64,000 nucleotides of DNA from NCBI GenBank assembly GCA_900770635.1, contig CAAGLB010000163.1, forward strand, positions 62,001 to 126,000, read 5' to 3'. The position numbers and the translations under genes are program-made. Source of the DNA: an uncultured Alistipes sp. (GTDB taxonomy: Bacteria; Bacteroidota; Bacteroidia; Bacteroidales; Rikenellaceae). The notes beneath the pieces are model-generated. The model was not told where the DNA came from. It worked only from the letters and a program-made list of their open reading frames with translations, and ran no database searches. Of the stretch, positions 55,594 through 64,000 are shown piece by piece (the first letter of the stretch is position 1; each line of letters opens with the position of its first letter).

Positions 55594-57201
55594 TTACTTA
55601 CCAACGTTGTAGTCGCGATTAACAACTCTCCATGAGAGAATGTTGATCTGAGCAGATACATAAGTGTAGATCTCATCAGGGGTATCAACATCTACGAAGT
55701 CCTGTGTAGGTTCGTAAACAGGAGTACCGAAACCGGTGATGTCAGTGATCTTTACCTTGTAAACGTGGTTACGAACAACACCGTATGCACCAGTCTTAGT
55801 CACATCATTTGCAAGGTGACGAATATCTGTGTAGTAGTATGTCATACCATTCTTGTAAACCAATGCTGGGTGAACATTCAAAAGCTCAGAGTTCATATCT
55901 GTAACAGCTGTGTACTTGCCATCTGCAGACTTAACATACCAAGTCTTGGTGTTATCATCAGAAAGCTGGAAGTAAACATAGTATGCATTGTCTGCAGTTG
56001 ATACAGATGGTGCACACTTCAAATCAGCAGGGGTGATACCCTCATATACCATCTGATTTGTTGAAGAGAAATACTTCTGGTTGAGAGTATTTGCTACAAC
56101 AATCTTGAGGTAATCCTCGGTTACGTAGTCCTTACCAAGCCAATTCACAACCTCTACTGGATTATCATTCGCATCAACCAACTGAGCCTTGATGATAACC
56201 TTTGTACGATCATTTGCGCTTAGATTAGTATTCTCACCACAGTATGCCTCTGCTGGGTTATCATTCCAGTTAAATTTGTTACTTGCAGGGAATAACAAAT
56301 TTGAGCGATTAGTGTAAGAGTCAGCCCAGTAGCTACGATAGTTAGGAGAGTCGTTCCAAGTGAAGCCAAGATCAGTGTTAGACCAGTTAGGATTAATCTG
56401 CTTTACCAACCAAGAGTCGTAGTAAGCATCGAAGAGCTCGTAACCCTTGATCTGTGCATAAACCTCAATCTCTTCGTTAGTAGTTCTATCGAGAACGGTC
56501 TTCTCAATATTAAACTTGCCATTGTTGGTAGCTGAGTATGTAACCTTAGCAGCAAGACGCTCAACATAGATCTGAACAGCCTCGAGCTGGTCGAGATCAT
56601 TCTCAGTGCCAATGTTCGCCTCAGTTATAGGGGTAGCAATGATAGTTTTCTTAGGTGTTGACTCGTCAGCATAAACTGAGTTGCACATAACAAAATGCTC
56701 TCCATTCTTGATAGCGAGCAACTCCTTCTGAAGGTCTCCAATATCGTAGTTGGCTGCTGTTGGCTGCCAGTTGAGAACTGCAATTACCTGATTAGGGTAC
56801 TCACCCTGGTAGTTCTCAATAACCAAAATCTCGTTAGAGTAGTCTGATACGTTGTTTGTTCCATCAGTCTCATCGTTCATCGTTAGATTCAAAGGAAGGT
56901 AGTTACTACCGTTTGCTGGACCCTCAGTAGTGGTGTTGTTAGAGTAAGATACTGGGAATGCTACGCCATCACGGAAGAAGAAGACATAAGCCTTATTAAC
57001 TACACTCTCTGCAGGATCGCCATCCTCAAAATTCTTGCCCAACTCGTCCTCTGCACGAGTACCCATGTCACTTGAAGCCAATGTGATAGAAATATACGAC
57101 TGCTCCATCTCACCATTCTGCTGAGCGTTGTTGTCGTCAGCAGGCTTCTCACAAGCAGCAAAACCCAATGCTGCAAGTGCAATAAATAAATACTTTTTCA
57201 T
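55594..57201 (-). CDS. Mfa1-family major fimbrillin (copy 1)
   Basis: This 535-residue lipoprotein has a lipobox (GFAAC, Cys16) and the maturation motif SDMGTRAEDELG with Arg49. It shows VVNKAYVFFFRDGVAFPVSY near 68-87 and ends AQINILSWRVVNRDYNVGK, the polymerisation strand of this family. The GC-balanced, biased codon use (many GTT, AAC, TAC) fits a highly expressed shaft protein. It is immediately upstream of copy 2 and 43 nt downstream of the DUF3868 gene. Confidence 0.88.
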   Translation of the reverse strand: MKKYLFIALAALGFAACEKPADDNNAQQNGEMEQSYISITLASSDMGTRAEDELGKNFEDGDPAESVVNKAYVFFFRDGVAFPVSYSNNTTTEGPANGSNYLPLNLTMNDETDGTNNVSDYSNEILVIENYQGEYPNQVIAVLNWQPTAANYDIGDLQKELLAIKNGEHFVMCNSVYADESTPKKTIIATPITEANIGTENDLDQLEAVQIYVERLAAKVTYSATNNGKFNIEKTVLDRTTNEEIEVYAQIKGYELFDAYYDSWLVKQINPNWSNTDLGFTWNDSPNYRSYWADSYTNRSNLLFPASNKFNWNDNPAEAYCGENTNLSANDRTKVIIKAQLVDANDNPVEVVNWLGKDYVTEDYLKIVVANTLNQKYFSSTNQMVYEGITPADLKCAPSVSTADNAYYVYFQLSDDNTKTWYVKSADGKYTAVTDMNSELLNVHPALVYKNGMTYYYTDIRHLANDVTKTGAYGVVRNHVYKVKITDITGFGTPVYEPTQDFVDVDTPDEIYTYVSAQINILSWRVVNRDYNVGK

Positions 57202-57244
57202 AATACTGAAAATTAAGTTAATGAATAAATTTGTTTGTTGTTTG

Positions 57245-58693
57245 TTATTTTGTTTGTTCGTCTTTGTTCATCGTAACGATATTTCGGTTTTTGGCAATCT
57301 CCACGAGGGCCACCTCGGCCTGGGATATTCCCAGCTCGAGAGCCTCCTCGAAGTATGGCTTAGCAGCATCGTTGCGCTCCATATACACCTCCAACGCTCC
57401 TCGGGTGTAGATAGCCTCAGGGGTGTTGCCCGCCTTGTCGAGGTAGCGGAGTGCCGAGCGGTAGTCGCCCTTCAACATTGCTGAGTTTGCAGCATTGAGG
57501 TTGGCAACAGGATCGTGGGGATACATACGCACTGCTGTCTCGAACAAGTCGTTAAACTTGTCGCTACCAGGCTCATAGGTCTGTGCCAAGATGAAGAACT
57601 CCTCCAACGACAGGTTCTGAGGTGCGGTGTGCAGAATCTGCTCGATCTCCACAGGATCGCTATAACTGCGTATCTCATACTCAATGGTATAGTCCGAGTG
57701 GCGCAGGGCGGGGTAGCAGTTGTCCAACAAGAAGCGGTAGTCCTTCTTCCATCGTGACTTGATGAACCACTCCTTGTTATCGGGCTCACGGTCAGAGCGT
57801 ATGGCCTCCAAAATCTCCTTTTTGTGTGGCAGCGACGATGCCTCGACATAGCGCTCGAGGCCTGCCCAATCCTCAGGCTCGTAGTCGGTCTTGATGAATC
57901 CCTTGTCGAAGTGATACATGTTCTCGACATACACCTTCAATGCCTCGGTACGGCCCTTTGCCAGACGTGTGTTGTTGCTATAAGGGCTCTCGGGCGAGGC
58001 ATAACCCTTGATGAATATCGACTTGATGGTGATATCCTTATCACGCTTCACCGAGTCGATGGTGCCTGTAATCTTGGCGAGCTCGGCCACGTTGTTGCGA
58101 TACTCGGGATAGATGACAGTCTTGCTCACGGGGAAGTCGACGAATGCCGAGCCGTTGATTTGGCGTGTCTTGACAACCTCGTGCTCGGGGCGCAAGTATA
58201 TAAGCTCGGGGAAGTAAGGCTCGATGGGGAACTTGTCGACGAGCTGCTCTCGGTCAACGAGTAGCTGTGCGCCGCTGCAACCAAGGTCGGTGCGTAGCAG
58301 CTCTAAGCTGCAGCCATTCATCCAGTTGGCAAAATATACCGAGGTGTTGTAGGCGAATGTTCCCTCTGCCTCCTTGGGTGTTAGCACCACATCTTTCTCT
58401 GTCGTGGGCTTCTCGGCCTCGTTGCGCAGGTAGTATATCTGGCGATTGCGGCCATATACGGCTACCGACATGAGCTCGAGCGAGTTGTCGCCATTGACGA
58501 TTATTGGTGTGATGACAACCACCTGAGTTGTCTTTACGCTTAGCTTCGAGAAGTCTAAGTCGATGTCGATGCTTAGGTTGCCATCATCTTTAAGCTCCAA
58601 GGTAAAGTCCTTGATATCTACTTCTTGGCTGTTCTGTGCATAACCTGCCATAATGGTAAAGGTCAGCACCAGGGTTAAGAAAATAGTTCTCAT
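57245..58693 (-). CDS. DUF3868/OmpA-like periplasmic or outer-membrane protein
   Basis: This 482-residue protein has a signal peptide (MRTIFLTLVLTFTIMAGYAQ, about 1-20), a DUF3868 N-terminal beta domain (FTLELKDDGNLSIDIDLDFS), and an OmpA-like middle with the peptidoglycan-binding pattern IKSIFIKGYASPESPYSNN then LAKGRTEALKVYV near 240-275. TPR-like repeats end the chain (DPVANLNAANSAMLKGDYRSALRYLDKAG). In Bacteroidales this gene pair with DUF3575 sits at the head of fimbrial operons and may anchor or assemble the fimbria; the role is inferred. Confidence 0.8.
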   Translation of the reverse strand: MRTIFLTLVLTFTIMAGYAQNSQEVDIKDFTLELKDDGNLSIDIDLDFSKLSVKTTQVVVITPIIVNGDNSLELMSVAVYGRNRQIYYLRNEAEKPTTEKDVVLTPKEAEGTFAYNTSVYFANWMNGCSLELLRTDLGCSGAQLLVDREQLVDKFPIEPYFPELIYLRPEHEVVKTRQINGSAFVDFPVSKTVIYPEYRNNVAELAKITGTIDSVKRDKDITIKSIFIKGYASPESPYSNNTRLAKGRTEALKVYVENMYHFDKGFIKTDYEPEDWAGLERYVEASSLPHKKEILEAIRSDREPDNKEWFIKSRWKKDYRFLLDNCYPALRHSDYTIEYEIRSYSDPVEIEQILHTAPQNLSLEEFFILAQTYEPGSDKFNDLFETAVRMYPHDPVANLNAANSAMLKGDYRSALRYLDKAGNTPEAIYTRGALEVYMERNDAAKPYFEEALELGISQAEVALVEIAKNRNIVTMNKDEQTK

Positions 58694-58710
58694 AGTGGGG
58701 TGTGTGATGA

Positions 58711-59304
58711 TTAGAAGAGATATACGAGGTTTACGGCCACCTTTGTTGGGCCGAAGTAGTGGAGGTTGCCACTGCCTATCTGGCGGCTACAGTAGCCACA
58801 GTCGAATACGTCGAAGTCGAAAAATGCATATCCGATGCCTGCTTCAAGCTCGATGTTGATGTGCTCCGAGAGCATGAACGCAAAGCCATAGGCAACGCCA
58901 AGGCCGTAGGCATAGCCCTGATAGCGATTATTCTGGAGCTTCGAGAAGTCCTTGCCTAAGAATGATATGTTGGTGTTGATGCCACCCAGGTTGTAAGCAC
59001 CTGTGATAAGATGAGTGCCGACGAAGTGACGTGAGAAACGGTCGCAAAACCAGTAGCGAGCCTCGGGCTGCACCATCCAGTGCTTCCATTTTGTCTGCTC
59101 GTTGCGACTCCATGCGTTGAAGTTACCCGATAGGTCGAGTGTCCACTTTTTCGATAAACCAATCTCCGCTCCGAGGTTTATTGTGGCCGTAGCATCGTAT
59201 GCGATGTTGGTCTTGATGGCCCACTCTTGGGCTCTAACCTCAGACACTCCTCCAAACACGAGGAGGAAGAGTAGGGGGAATAAACAGTGTTTGGGTTTCA
59301 TCAT
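58711..59304 (-). CDS. DUF3575 outer-membrane beta-barrel protein
   Basis: This 197-residue protein has a signal peptide (about 1-25, ending near VSEVRAQ) and an aromatic beta pattern (WAIKTNIAYDATATINLGAEI, LDLSGNFNAWSR, WMVQPEARYWFCDRF) matching DUF3575. It is the first gene of the fimbrial operon and lies 17 nt before the DUF3868 gene. Two ATGs in a row (59304 and 59301) are possible starts. Likely a small barrel in the outer membrane that helps place the fimbriae. Confidence 0.8.
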   Translation of the reverse strand: MMKPKHCLFPLLFLLVFGGVSEVRAQEWAIKTNIAYDATATINLGAEIGLSKKWTLDLSGNFNAWSRNEQTKWKHWMVQPEARYWFCDRFSRHFVGTHLITGAYNLGGINTNISFLGKDFSKLQNNRYQGYAYGLGVAYGFAFMLSEHINIELEAGIGYAFFDFDVFDCGYCSRQIGSGNLHYFGPTKVAVNLVYLF

Positions 59305-59410
59305 TTTGCTTTTAGTTCAAGCTTTCGGCGAAACACGATAGTTTGCTTAATTTGCTTCGCCAATTCTCGTAATTCTTTTAATATATATATACATATATAT
59401 GACCGGAATG

Positions 59411-59439
59411 CAAAATTACATAAAATCAACCAAAATCAA
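59411..59439 (-). promoter_or_regulatory. Promoter of the fimbrial operon
   Basis: On the minus strand TTG (59439-59437), an 18-nt gap and TAATTTTG (59418-59411). The transcript leader to the DUF3575 start at 59304 would be about 100 nt. The 59305-59644 gap also holds the divergent regulator promoter (59526-59556) and the direct repeat at 59492-59515; no other gene is seen in it. Confidence 0.65.
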
Positions 59440-59491
59440 AACAATCGGAGTCTAAATTTTACTATACATTCAGCCTTTTGGTGGCTAAAAC

Positions 59492-59515
59492 ATCAAATGT
59501 AAATCAAAATGTAAA
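59492..59515. repeat. Tandem direct repeat between divergent fimbrial and regulator promoters
   Basis: ATCAAATGTAAA (59492-59503) and ATCAAAATGTAAA (59503-59515) are near-identical units, about one helical turn apart, between the fimbrial promoter and the regulator promoter. A candidate binding site for the divergent regulator. Confidence 0.45.
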
Positions 59516-59525
59516 CACCTTTGTT

Positions 59526-59556
59526 TTGGCGTCACCAACTAATTTACCTATTTTTG
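59526..59556 (+). promoter_or_regulatory. Promoter of the fimbrial regulator gene
   Basis: TTG at 59526-59528, a 20-nt gap and TATTTTTG at 59549-59556, about 88 nt before the ATG at 59645. Confidence 0.6.
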
Positions 59557-59644
59557 TGATGAAATCAATGATTTATCGCGAGTGCTTTACACAATGTCTA
59601 CATTGAAATTGTGATAAACTTGTCTAATACTAATAATATAATGT

Positions 59645-61585
59645 ATGAATTTGCCTCTTTTGTTTAGAAGGATAATGCTACTTTTTGTAACATCAATGCT
59701 TGTGTGCTTTCCATGTTTTGCTAACGACGACCTATATAGCAGGGCACGAAGCGCACAGCGTGGCGGAGAGTACGACGTGGCCATCGAGCATTTCAGGAGT
59801 TTTCTCGCTGAACAGGTAGTGTGCGATGAGCTTGGCGACGAGCAGCTATTTCTGCGTATCGAGGCGTTGGTGCAGCTGATGAACACCTATCAGAGTAAGG
59901 GTGAGCCCGAGGCGTGCATCGTGGCATTAGACGAGGTTTACGGCTCATCGCCGCTTTTTCAGAAAGAGTGCCTCAGAGATTTCTACTCGGTGAAGGGTTA
60001 TGCCTTGTCACGTACCGAGCGCATGAGCGAGGCCGAGCAGACAATGACCAAGGCACTTACCTTGCCTCTTTATCGTGCAACCCCCGAGCGCTACTTTCGT
60101 GACTATGCCTACGCCGCAGCAGTATTTTACAATAATCCCGACTATCAGAAAGAGGTAATCCACTGGTGTCAAGAGGCTTTGCAGCAGGCCCAGGCGTGCA
60201 AGAATACGTCGGGTGCTCAGTGGGTAAAGGCGATGTTGGGCTCGCTATATAAGAAGAATGGACACCTCAATAATGCCTTAGACCTCTTTCAGCAGAGCAA
60301 CGAGGAGGCAGCCATGCGTGGCGACGACCTCGGAATAATCAACAGTCTGCACGCACTAACCGACCTATTTCTTTATTGGGATATTCCCGAATATGCCAAC
60401 ATCTACGCATCTAAGGCCGTGGGTGTCGAGCAACGCATGACAGCCGAAAATCCTATGGTGTCGGCACAGACTTATATAAACAAAGGTAGGGTGTTGTATC
60501 GCCTTGGGGTGAAGGATTCGGTGGCATACTACACGGCAAAGGCTCGTGAGCTATGCCAGACGCTGCCCTACAATAGTGGCATGGTAGATGTCGACCTCTT
60601 GCACGGCAGCATCATGTCGGAGAGCGATGCTGACTCTATGGCTATTGGCATCGAGGAACTTGAATTGGTGGCCAAGCAGGGCACGTCTATGAATCGTGCT
60701 AAGGCCTATCATCAGCTTGCGCAAACCTATCTGCGACAGCACGATAGCCGCAGGGCGAATGTGGTGTTGGATAGCCTATATACGTTGCTCAGCTCTGCCG
60801 ATTCGCCAATGAACATTCGTGCCGACTATGCGCCTATCTTGAACCACTACATCAGGACAAAGAACTATGGCCGTGTGGAGGACTTTCTTGAACTTATGCT
60901 TCGTGAAGAGCAGGCATTAAGCGAGAAAAAGCTAAACTTCAACCTTATTGAGAGTGTTGTCGATTTGCGAACAGAGCACCAACGACAGCAGATTAAGATT
61001 CAGCAGCTTAGAGAGGCTAACCAGCGTCTGTGGCTGTTGATAGGCATTGCCATAGCCGTTGTCGTTGCTCTCGTTGTAGTTGTGCTTCTCATCTACCAGA
61101 AGCGTCGCTTCACAACACAGATACGCCGAGCCGAGGAGAGGTTTGCGCTGTTGGCTCAGGAGCTCAACCAGACGACCATTGAGAAGGAGAAGATAGCTCA
61201 GGACATTAAGGAGTTTTTGCAGGATAACGACAACCGTCAGGAGATGGAGACGTTGACACCATTTATCCTTAGGGAGAGTGGCGAGACTAAGTTCCGCCAA
61301 TGCTTCGAGCTGCTCTATCCGTTGTTCCTGCACCGCCTGCGTGAGCGAGTGCCCTCTATAACTCGTCGTGAGGAGCTTCTGTCGATGCTCATAGTTCTTA
61401 AACAGGGCAACAAGGAGATTGCCGAGCTCTTGGCTATAGCTCCACGCAGCGTATTGATGCTTCGCCACCGCTTCCGCCAGAAGATAGGAATGACAACCGA
61501 GTATCCGCTCGAAAACTTTATCGACGACATCTTGGAATCAAATGACCAAGCGGCCGACGCCCCTAACGATAGTCAAAAGCAGTAG
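59645..61585 (+). CDS. TPR membrane regulator with C-terminal HTH (probable fimbrial regulator)
   Basis: This 646-residue protein has a signal-peptide-like N terminus (about 1-28), several TPR-type helical pairs (e.g. GGEYDVAIEHFRSFL, KNGHLNNALDLFQQSNEEA) over about 30-450, one membrane helix (about 457-480, LWLLIGIAIAVVVALVVVVLLIY), a coiled coil, and a C-terminal LuxR-like helix-turn-helix (LIVLKQGNKEIAELLAIAPRSVLMLRHRFRQKIG near 590-620). The TPR part would lie in the periplasm and the HTH in the cytoplasm, a one-component sensor layout common in Bacteroidales. It is divergent from the fimbrial operon, so it probably controls it; that is inferred from position. Confidence 0.82.
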   Translation: MNLPLLFRRIMLLFVTSMLVCFPCFANDDLYSRARSAQRGGEYDVAIEHFRSFLAEQVVCDELGDEQLFLRIEALVQLMNTYQSKGEPEACIVALDEVYGSSPLFQKECLRDFYSVKGYALSRTERMSEAEQTMTKALTLPLYRATPERYFRDYAYAAAVFYNNPDYQKEVIHWCQEALQQAQACKNTSGAQWVKAMLGSLYKKNGHLNNALDLFQQSNEEAAMRGDDLGIINSLHALTDLFLYWDIPEYANIYASKAVGVEQRMTAENPMVSAQTYINKGRVLYRLGVKDSVAYYTAKARELCQTLPYNSGMVDVDLLHGSIMSESDADSMAIGIEELELVAKQGTSMNRAKAYHQLAQTYLRQHDSRRANVVLDSLYTLLSSADSPMNIRADYAPILNHYIRTKNYGRVEDFLELMLREEQALSEKKLNFNLIESVVDLRTEHQRQQIKIQQLREANQRLWLLIGIAIAVVVALVVVVLLIYQKRRFTTQIRRAEERFALLAQELNQTTIEKEKIAQDIKEFLQDNDNRQEMETLTPFILRESGETKFRQCFELLYPLFLHRLRERVPSITRREELLSMLIVLKQGNKEIAELLAIAPRSVLMLRHRFRQKIGMTTEYPLENFIDDILESNDQAADAPNDSQKQ

Positions 61586-61629
61586 ACTATTTGCAAAGGT
61601 CGGTGTGAGCAAATGTGCCTAAGGCGCAG

Positions 61630-62097
61630 CTACATCATCTCTACGATGCGCTCGAGCCACTCTTGGTCGACATGGTCGAATGTGGCAAGGTGCTCGCTGT
61701 CGATGTCCAATACCGCAACAATGGTGTTGTCGTGCCATACGGGAACGACAATCTCGCTACGTGAGAGCGAGCTGCAAGCGATATGTCCTGGAAACTTGTC
61801 GACATCCTCAACAAGCTGTGTGCGTCCCTCGCTCCATGCTGTGCCACACACGCCCCTGCCTCGGGCTATGCGTGTGCAGGCCATAGGGCCTTGAAACGGG
61901 CCGAGCACCAACTCGTCGCCAACAACACGATAGAAGCCTGTCCACCAGAAGCCAAAGGTGTGGTGGATCATGGCCGCAACATTTGCCATGTTGGCAATAG
62001 TGTCGCTCTCGGCGCTTACAACGGCGGCTATCTGCTTGTATAGCAACTCATATTTTTCGTGTTTGCCACCCTCGGCAATAATCATGTTTTCGGCCAT
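61630..62097 (-). CDS. msrC: Free methionine-(R)-sulfoxide reductase (GAF domain)
   Basis: This 155-residue single GAF-domain enzyme reduces free methionine-(R)-sulfoxide. The family pattern GPFQGPMACTRIARGRGVCG-x-A then FPGHIACSSLSRSEIVVPV is present with all three cysteines (about C84, C94, C118) that form the catalytic and resolving set. It converges on the regulator gene (44 nt apart) and is 99 nt from panD. With MsrA (39956-40462) it completes methionine repair in this window. Confidence 0.93.
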   Translation of the reverse strand: MAENMIIAEGGKHEKYELLYKQIAAVVSAESDTIANMANVAAMIHHTFGFWWTGFYRVVGDELVLGPFQGPMACTRIARGRGVCGTAWSEGRTQLVEDVDKFPGHIACSSLSRSEIVVPVWHDNTIVAVLDIDSEHLATFDHVDQEWLERIVEMM

Positions 62098-62137
62098 AGT
62101 GTGTTGTTATGTGGCTTAAAATAGAATTTCTACGAAA

Positions 62138-62170
62138 AGAGCCTGTCCAAACTTAATTGCTGGATAGGCT
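62138..62170 (-). terminator. Terminator after panD
   Basis: An 11-bp stem with one wobble (62170-62160 with 62148-62138) is followed on the minus strand by CTTTTCG, 26 nt after the panD stop. Confidence 0.75.
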
Positions 62171-62196
62171 CTCAATCTATTGGTTTTCTGCGTGTT

Positions 62197-62547
62197 TTAT
62201 AGCAGACGATTTGTGCGCTCGTCGGGGAATACCACCTTAGGCTGGAAGGTCTTAGCCTCCTCGAAGTCCATGAAGCCGTAGCCCATGATGATGACGATGT
62301 CGCCAACAGCGGTCTTGCGTGCTGCTGCGCCATTAAGACAGATGCAGCCGCTGCCACGCTCACCCTTGATGACATAGGTCTCGATGCGCTCGCCGTTATT
62401 GTTGTTTACGATCTGCACCTTCTCTCCTTCAATGAGGCCTGCTGCGTCCATTAGGTCCTCGTCGATGGTGATGCTACCCACATAGTTGAGATTCGCCTCG
62501 GTAACACGTACTCGGTGAATCTTCGATTTCATTCTCTCGATATACAT
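62197..62547 (-). CDS. panD: Aspartate 1-decarboxylase (pyruvoyl-dependent)
   Basis: This 116-residue proenzyme makes beta-alanine for pantothenate. Taking the ATG at 62547 puts the self-cleavage site at Gly24-Ser25 ([11 protein letters not shown]), exactly as in E. coli, where Ser25 becomes the pyruvoyl group. Longer in-frame starts run into panC and are rejected. The motifs [15 protein letters not shown] and [12 protein letters not shown] complete the fold. It starts 19 nt after the panC stop. Confidence 0.95.
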   Translation of the reverse strand: MYIERMKSKIHRVRVTEANLNYVGSITIDEDLMDAAGLIEGEKVQIVNNNNGERIETYVIKGERGSGCICLNGAAARKTAVGDIVIIMGYGFMDFEEAKTFQPKVVFPDERTNRLL

Positions 62548-62566
62548 AGCTTGGGTGAATGTTTCG

Positions 62567-63403
62567 TTACTTAATCTTGATGTTGTCGATAAGGCGGATG
62601 TTGCCAGCCTGAATAGCGCAACAACCCTGAATACGCTCCGACTCATCCCAGCTCTCAACCTTCTGCATTGTTGCAGCGTCGACAGCCTCGAAGTAGATAG
62701 TCTTCAACAATGGATTAGAGTCGATGGTTGCCACAACCCACTCGGTAAGCTCCGCAGGAGTCATCGTCGCCATCTTCTCTGAGCACTGCTTGATGGTGGC
62801 GTAGATGTGTGGTGCTGCCTTGCGGTGCTCAGGTGTGAGAAGCTCGTTGCGTGATGATAGGGCAAGGCCATCCTCGCCACGAACGATGGCGCACTCAACA
62901 ATCTCGATGTCTATGCCAAGCTGCTTTACCATAGCCTTTATTACTGCAATCTGCTGGAAGTCCTTCTCGCCGAAGTATGCACGCTTAGGGTTTACCAACG
63001 CAAAGAGGCGGCTTACCACCTGTGCAACGCCATTGAAGTGGCCTGGGCGTGTAGCACCCTCCATTACCTTGTCGATGAGTCCGAAGTCGAACTGACGGGT
63101 ATCTGGCTCGGGATATATGTCCTCGACCGATGGCATAAATACTATGTCGGCACCTGCAGCCTCCAAGATGGCGCAGTCGGCCTCTGGGGTACGAGGGTAA
63201 TTTTTAAGGTCGTTCTTGTCGTTAAACTGTGTAGGATTTACGAATACGCTCACTACAACCGTGTCGTTCTCCTTGCGCGCACGCTCCACCAATGAACGGT
63301 GGCCAGCGTGAAGTGCACCCATTGTGGGCACAAAGCCTACGCCCTCCTTAGGGCAGTTGGCCAATGCTGCATTTAGATCAGCTACTCTGTTTACTACAAT
63401 CAT
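62567..63403 (-). CDS. panC: Pantothenate synthetase
   Basis: This 278-residue enzyme joins pantoate and beta-alanine with ATP. The nucleotide-binding HIGH-type motif is in [15 protein letters not shown] (about 24-38), with FVNPTQFN and the KMSKS-equivalent region [17 protein letters not shown] is diagnostic. It is the first gene of panC-panD. Confidence 0.96.
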   Translation of the reverse strand: MIVVNRVADLNAALANCPKEGVGFVPTMGALHAGHRSLVERARKENDTVVVSVFVNPTQFNDKNDLKNYPRTPEADCAILEAAGADIVFMPSVEDIYPEPDTRQFDFGLIDKVMEGATRPGHFNGVAQVVSRLFALVNPKRAYFGEKDFQQIAVIKAMVKQLGIDIEIVECAIVRGEDGLALSSRNELLTPEHRKAAPHIYATIKQCSEKMATMTPAELTEWVVATIDSNPLLKTIYFEAVDAATMQKVESWDESERIQGCCAIQAGNIRLIDNIKIK

Positions 63404-63426
63404 AATTCGTTGATGAATTGATGCGA

Positions 63427-63456
63427 CAAAGTTACAAACTTCTATGAAGATAGCAA
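63427..63456 (-). promoter_or_regulatory. Promoter of panCD
   Basis: On the minus strand TTG (63456-63454), a 19-nt gap and TAACTTTG (63434-63427), 23 nt before the panC ATG. Confidence 0.8.
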
Positions 63457-63497
63457 GTAATAAAGGCGAAAATATGATGTTTTTACCCTCTGACTAT

Positions 63498-63944
63498 CTA
63501 TTTTGCGTGTGGAAAGGACTTTATAGGGCTATATTTCTCGCCGTCGTGCTCGTAGCAGTATGTTGCAATGCCATTTGTCAGGGCTATATATCGACAACCA
63601 AGCACCGAGTTGTAGCGCACCACCTGGCGCAAGACCTCGTCGCCAATCTTTATGTTTGGCTCTTTGCACTCTACGACCAGGAGCGGACGCATGTCGTCGC
63701 CCATCACAACTATGTCGGCACGTTGTGCCATGCCGTTAATGTTTACGGGATGCTCCTCGACGATAAGCTGTGGCTGGAAACTACACTCCGTGCGCAGATA
63801 CTCTACCACATGGCGGCGCACCCACTCCTCGGGTGTGAGCACTAACCAGCGACCACGCACCGCATCGAATATCTCGGTGCGGCCATTTGCCGAGCGTCGT
63901 GCACGCAGATGTATAGGCGGAAAGTTGAGCGTAGGGTAGTCCAT
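63498..63944 (-). CDS. Type I restriction enzyme R-like endonuclease-fold protein
   Basis: This 148-residue protein matches the stand-alone HsdR N-terminal-like group (PF13588 type) found in most Bacteroidetes. The PD-(D/E)XK pattern is seen as QRADIVVMGDD then LLVVECKEPNI near 74-98, with NSVLGCRYIALTNG following. No methylase or specificity subunit is nearby, so it is unlikely to be part of a restriction system; its role is unknown. A -7 element TATTTTTG (63971-63964 minus) lies 19 nt upstream. Confidence 0.82.
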   Translation of the reverse strand: MDYPTLNFPPIHLRARRSANGRTEIFDAVRGRWLVLTPEEWVRRHVVEYLRTECSFQPQLIVEEHPVNINGMAQRADIVVMGDDMRPLLVVECKEPNIKIGDEVLRQVVRYNSVLGCRYIALTNGIATYCYEHDGEKYSPIKSFPHAK

Positions 63945-64000
63945 AATTGTTTAATCTTAATGGCAAAAATACAAATAAATTCTCGTAATATCTCATAATT

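Noticed and set aside
59644..61440. Reading the TPR/HTH protein as a sensor histidine kinase
   Set aside because: No HATPase or histidine phosphorylation motif is present; the C terminus is a LuxR-like HTH.
63498..63944. A type I restriction-modification system
   Set aside because: Only a short stand-alone endonuclease-fold protein is present, without HsdM or HsdS; the same small protein is widespread in Bacteroidetes.
1..64000. tRNA and rRNA genes
   Set aside because: I looked for T-loop (GGTTCGAATC-like) and rRNA-like segments and saw none outside coding sequence; a covariance scan would be needed to exclude them fully.

Overview
The window looks like a chromosomal segment of a Bacteroidales bacterium. 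The evidence is Bacteroidetes-type promoters (TTG, about 19-20 nt, TAnnTTTG) in front of many genes, Mfa1/FimB-type lipoprotein fimbriae, a DUF4492-cydAB block, and a TonB receptor-PnuT thiamine pair behind a TPP riboswitch. The genus cannot be fixed from the sequence alone. I see no rRNA, tRNA, CRISPR array, prophage or insertion sequence.

Layout: (1) 1-5853, two tandem secreted repeat proteins of unknown function with a decayed thioredoxin-like fragment between them. (2) 5927-10662, minus-strand operon of a degenerate LytM-fold protein, dxr, rseP and radA. (3) 10782-16142, a nucleotidyltransferase, DUF4492-cydA-cydB and two small secreted proteins. (4) 16326-26005, a complete eight-gene UMP operon in the order pyrC-carA-carB-pyrK-pyrD-pyrF-pyrE-pyrB. 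(5) 26629-39728, a divergent purine operon purE-purL-purC-purF-purM-purN-purH-purD-folD-purB. (6) 39956-45148, msrA, a YgbA-like protein, a 5'-nucleotidase, a small membrane protein and the thiamine uptake pair. (7) 45227-59304, an eight-gene fimbrial operon with a divergent TPR/HTH membrane regulator at 59645-61585. (8) 61630-63944, free-methionine sulfoxide reductase, panC-panD and a restriction-endonuclease-fold protein.

The most notable region is 26006-26628 between the pyr and pur operons. Each operon has a promoter, a short leader reading frame and a terminator-like hairpin with a T tract just before its first gene. The pyr leader (34 codons, U-rich end, stop codon 4 nt before a GC-rich terminator) has the layout of the E. 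coli pyrBI UTP-sensing attenuator. The pur leader could be a comparable, possibly undescribed, purine control element. The pyr operon also encodes a CarA that has lost its whole glutaminase triad (Cys to Asp, His to Gln, Glu to Asp) and a PyrB that carries only the zinc-binding tail of PyrI. Together these suggest ammonia-fed carbamoyl phosphate synthesis and control at transcription instead of by PyrI allostery.

A second unusual element is a structured intergenic repeat present three times (after the nucleotidyltransferase, purH and purB), each copy beginning exactly at the stop codon of the upstream gene.
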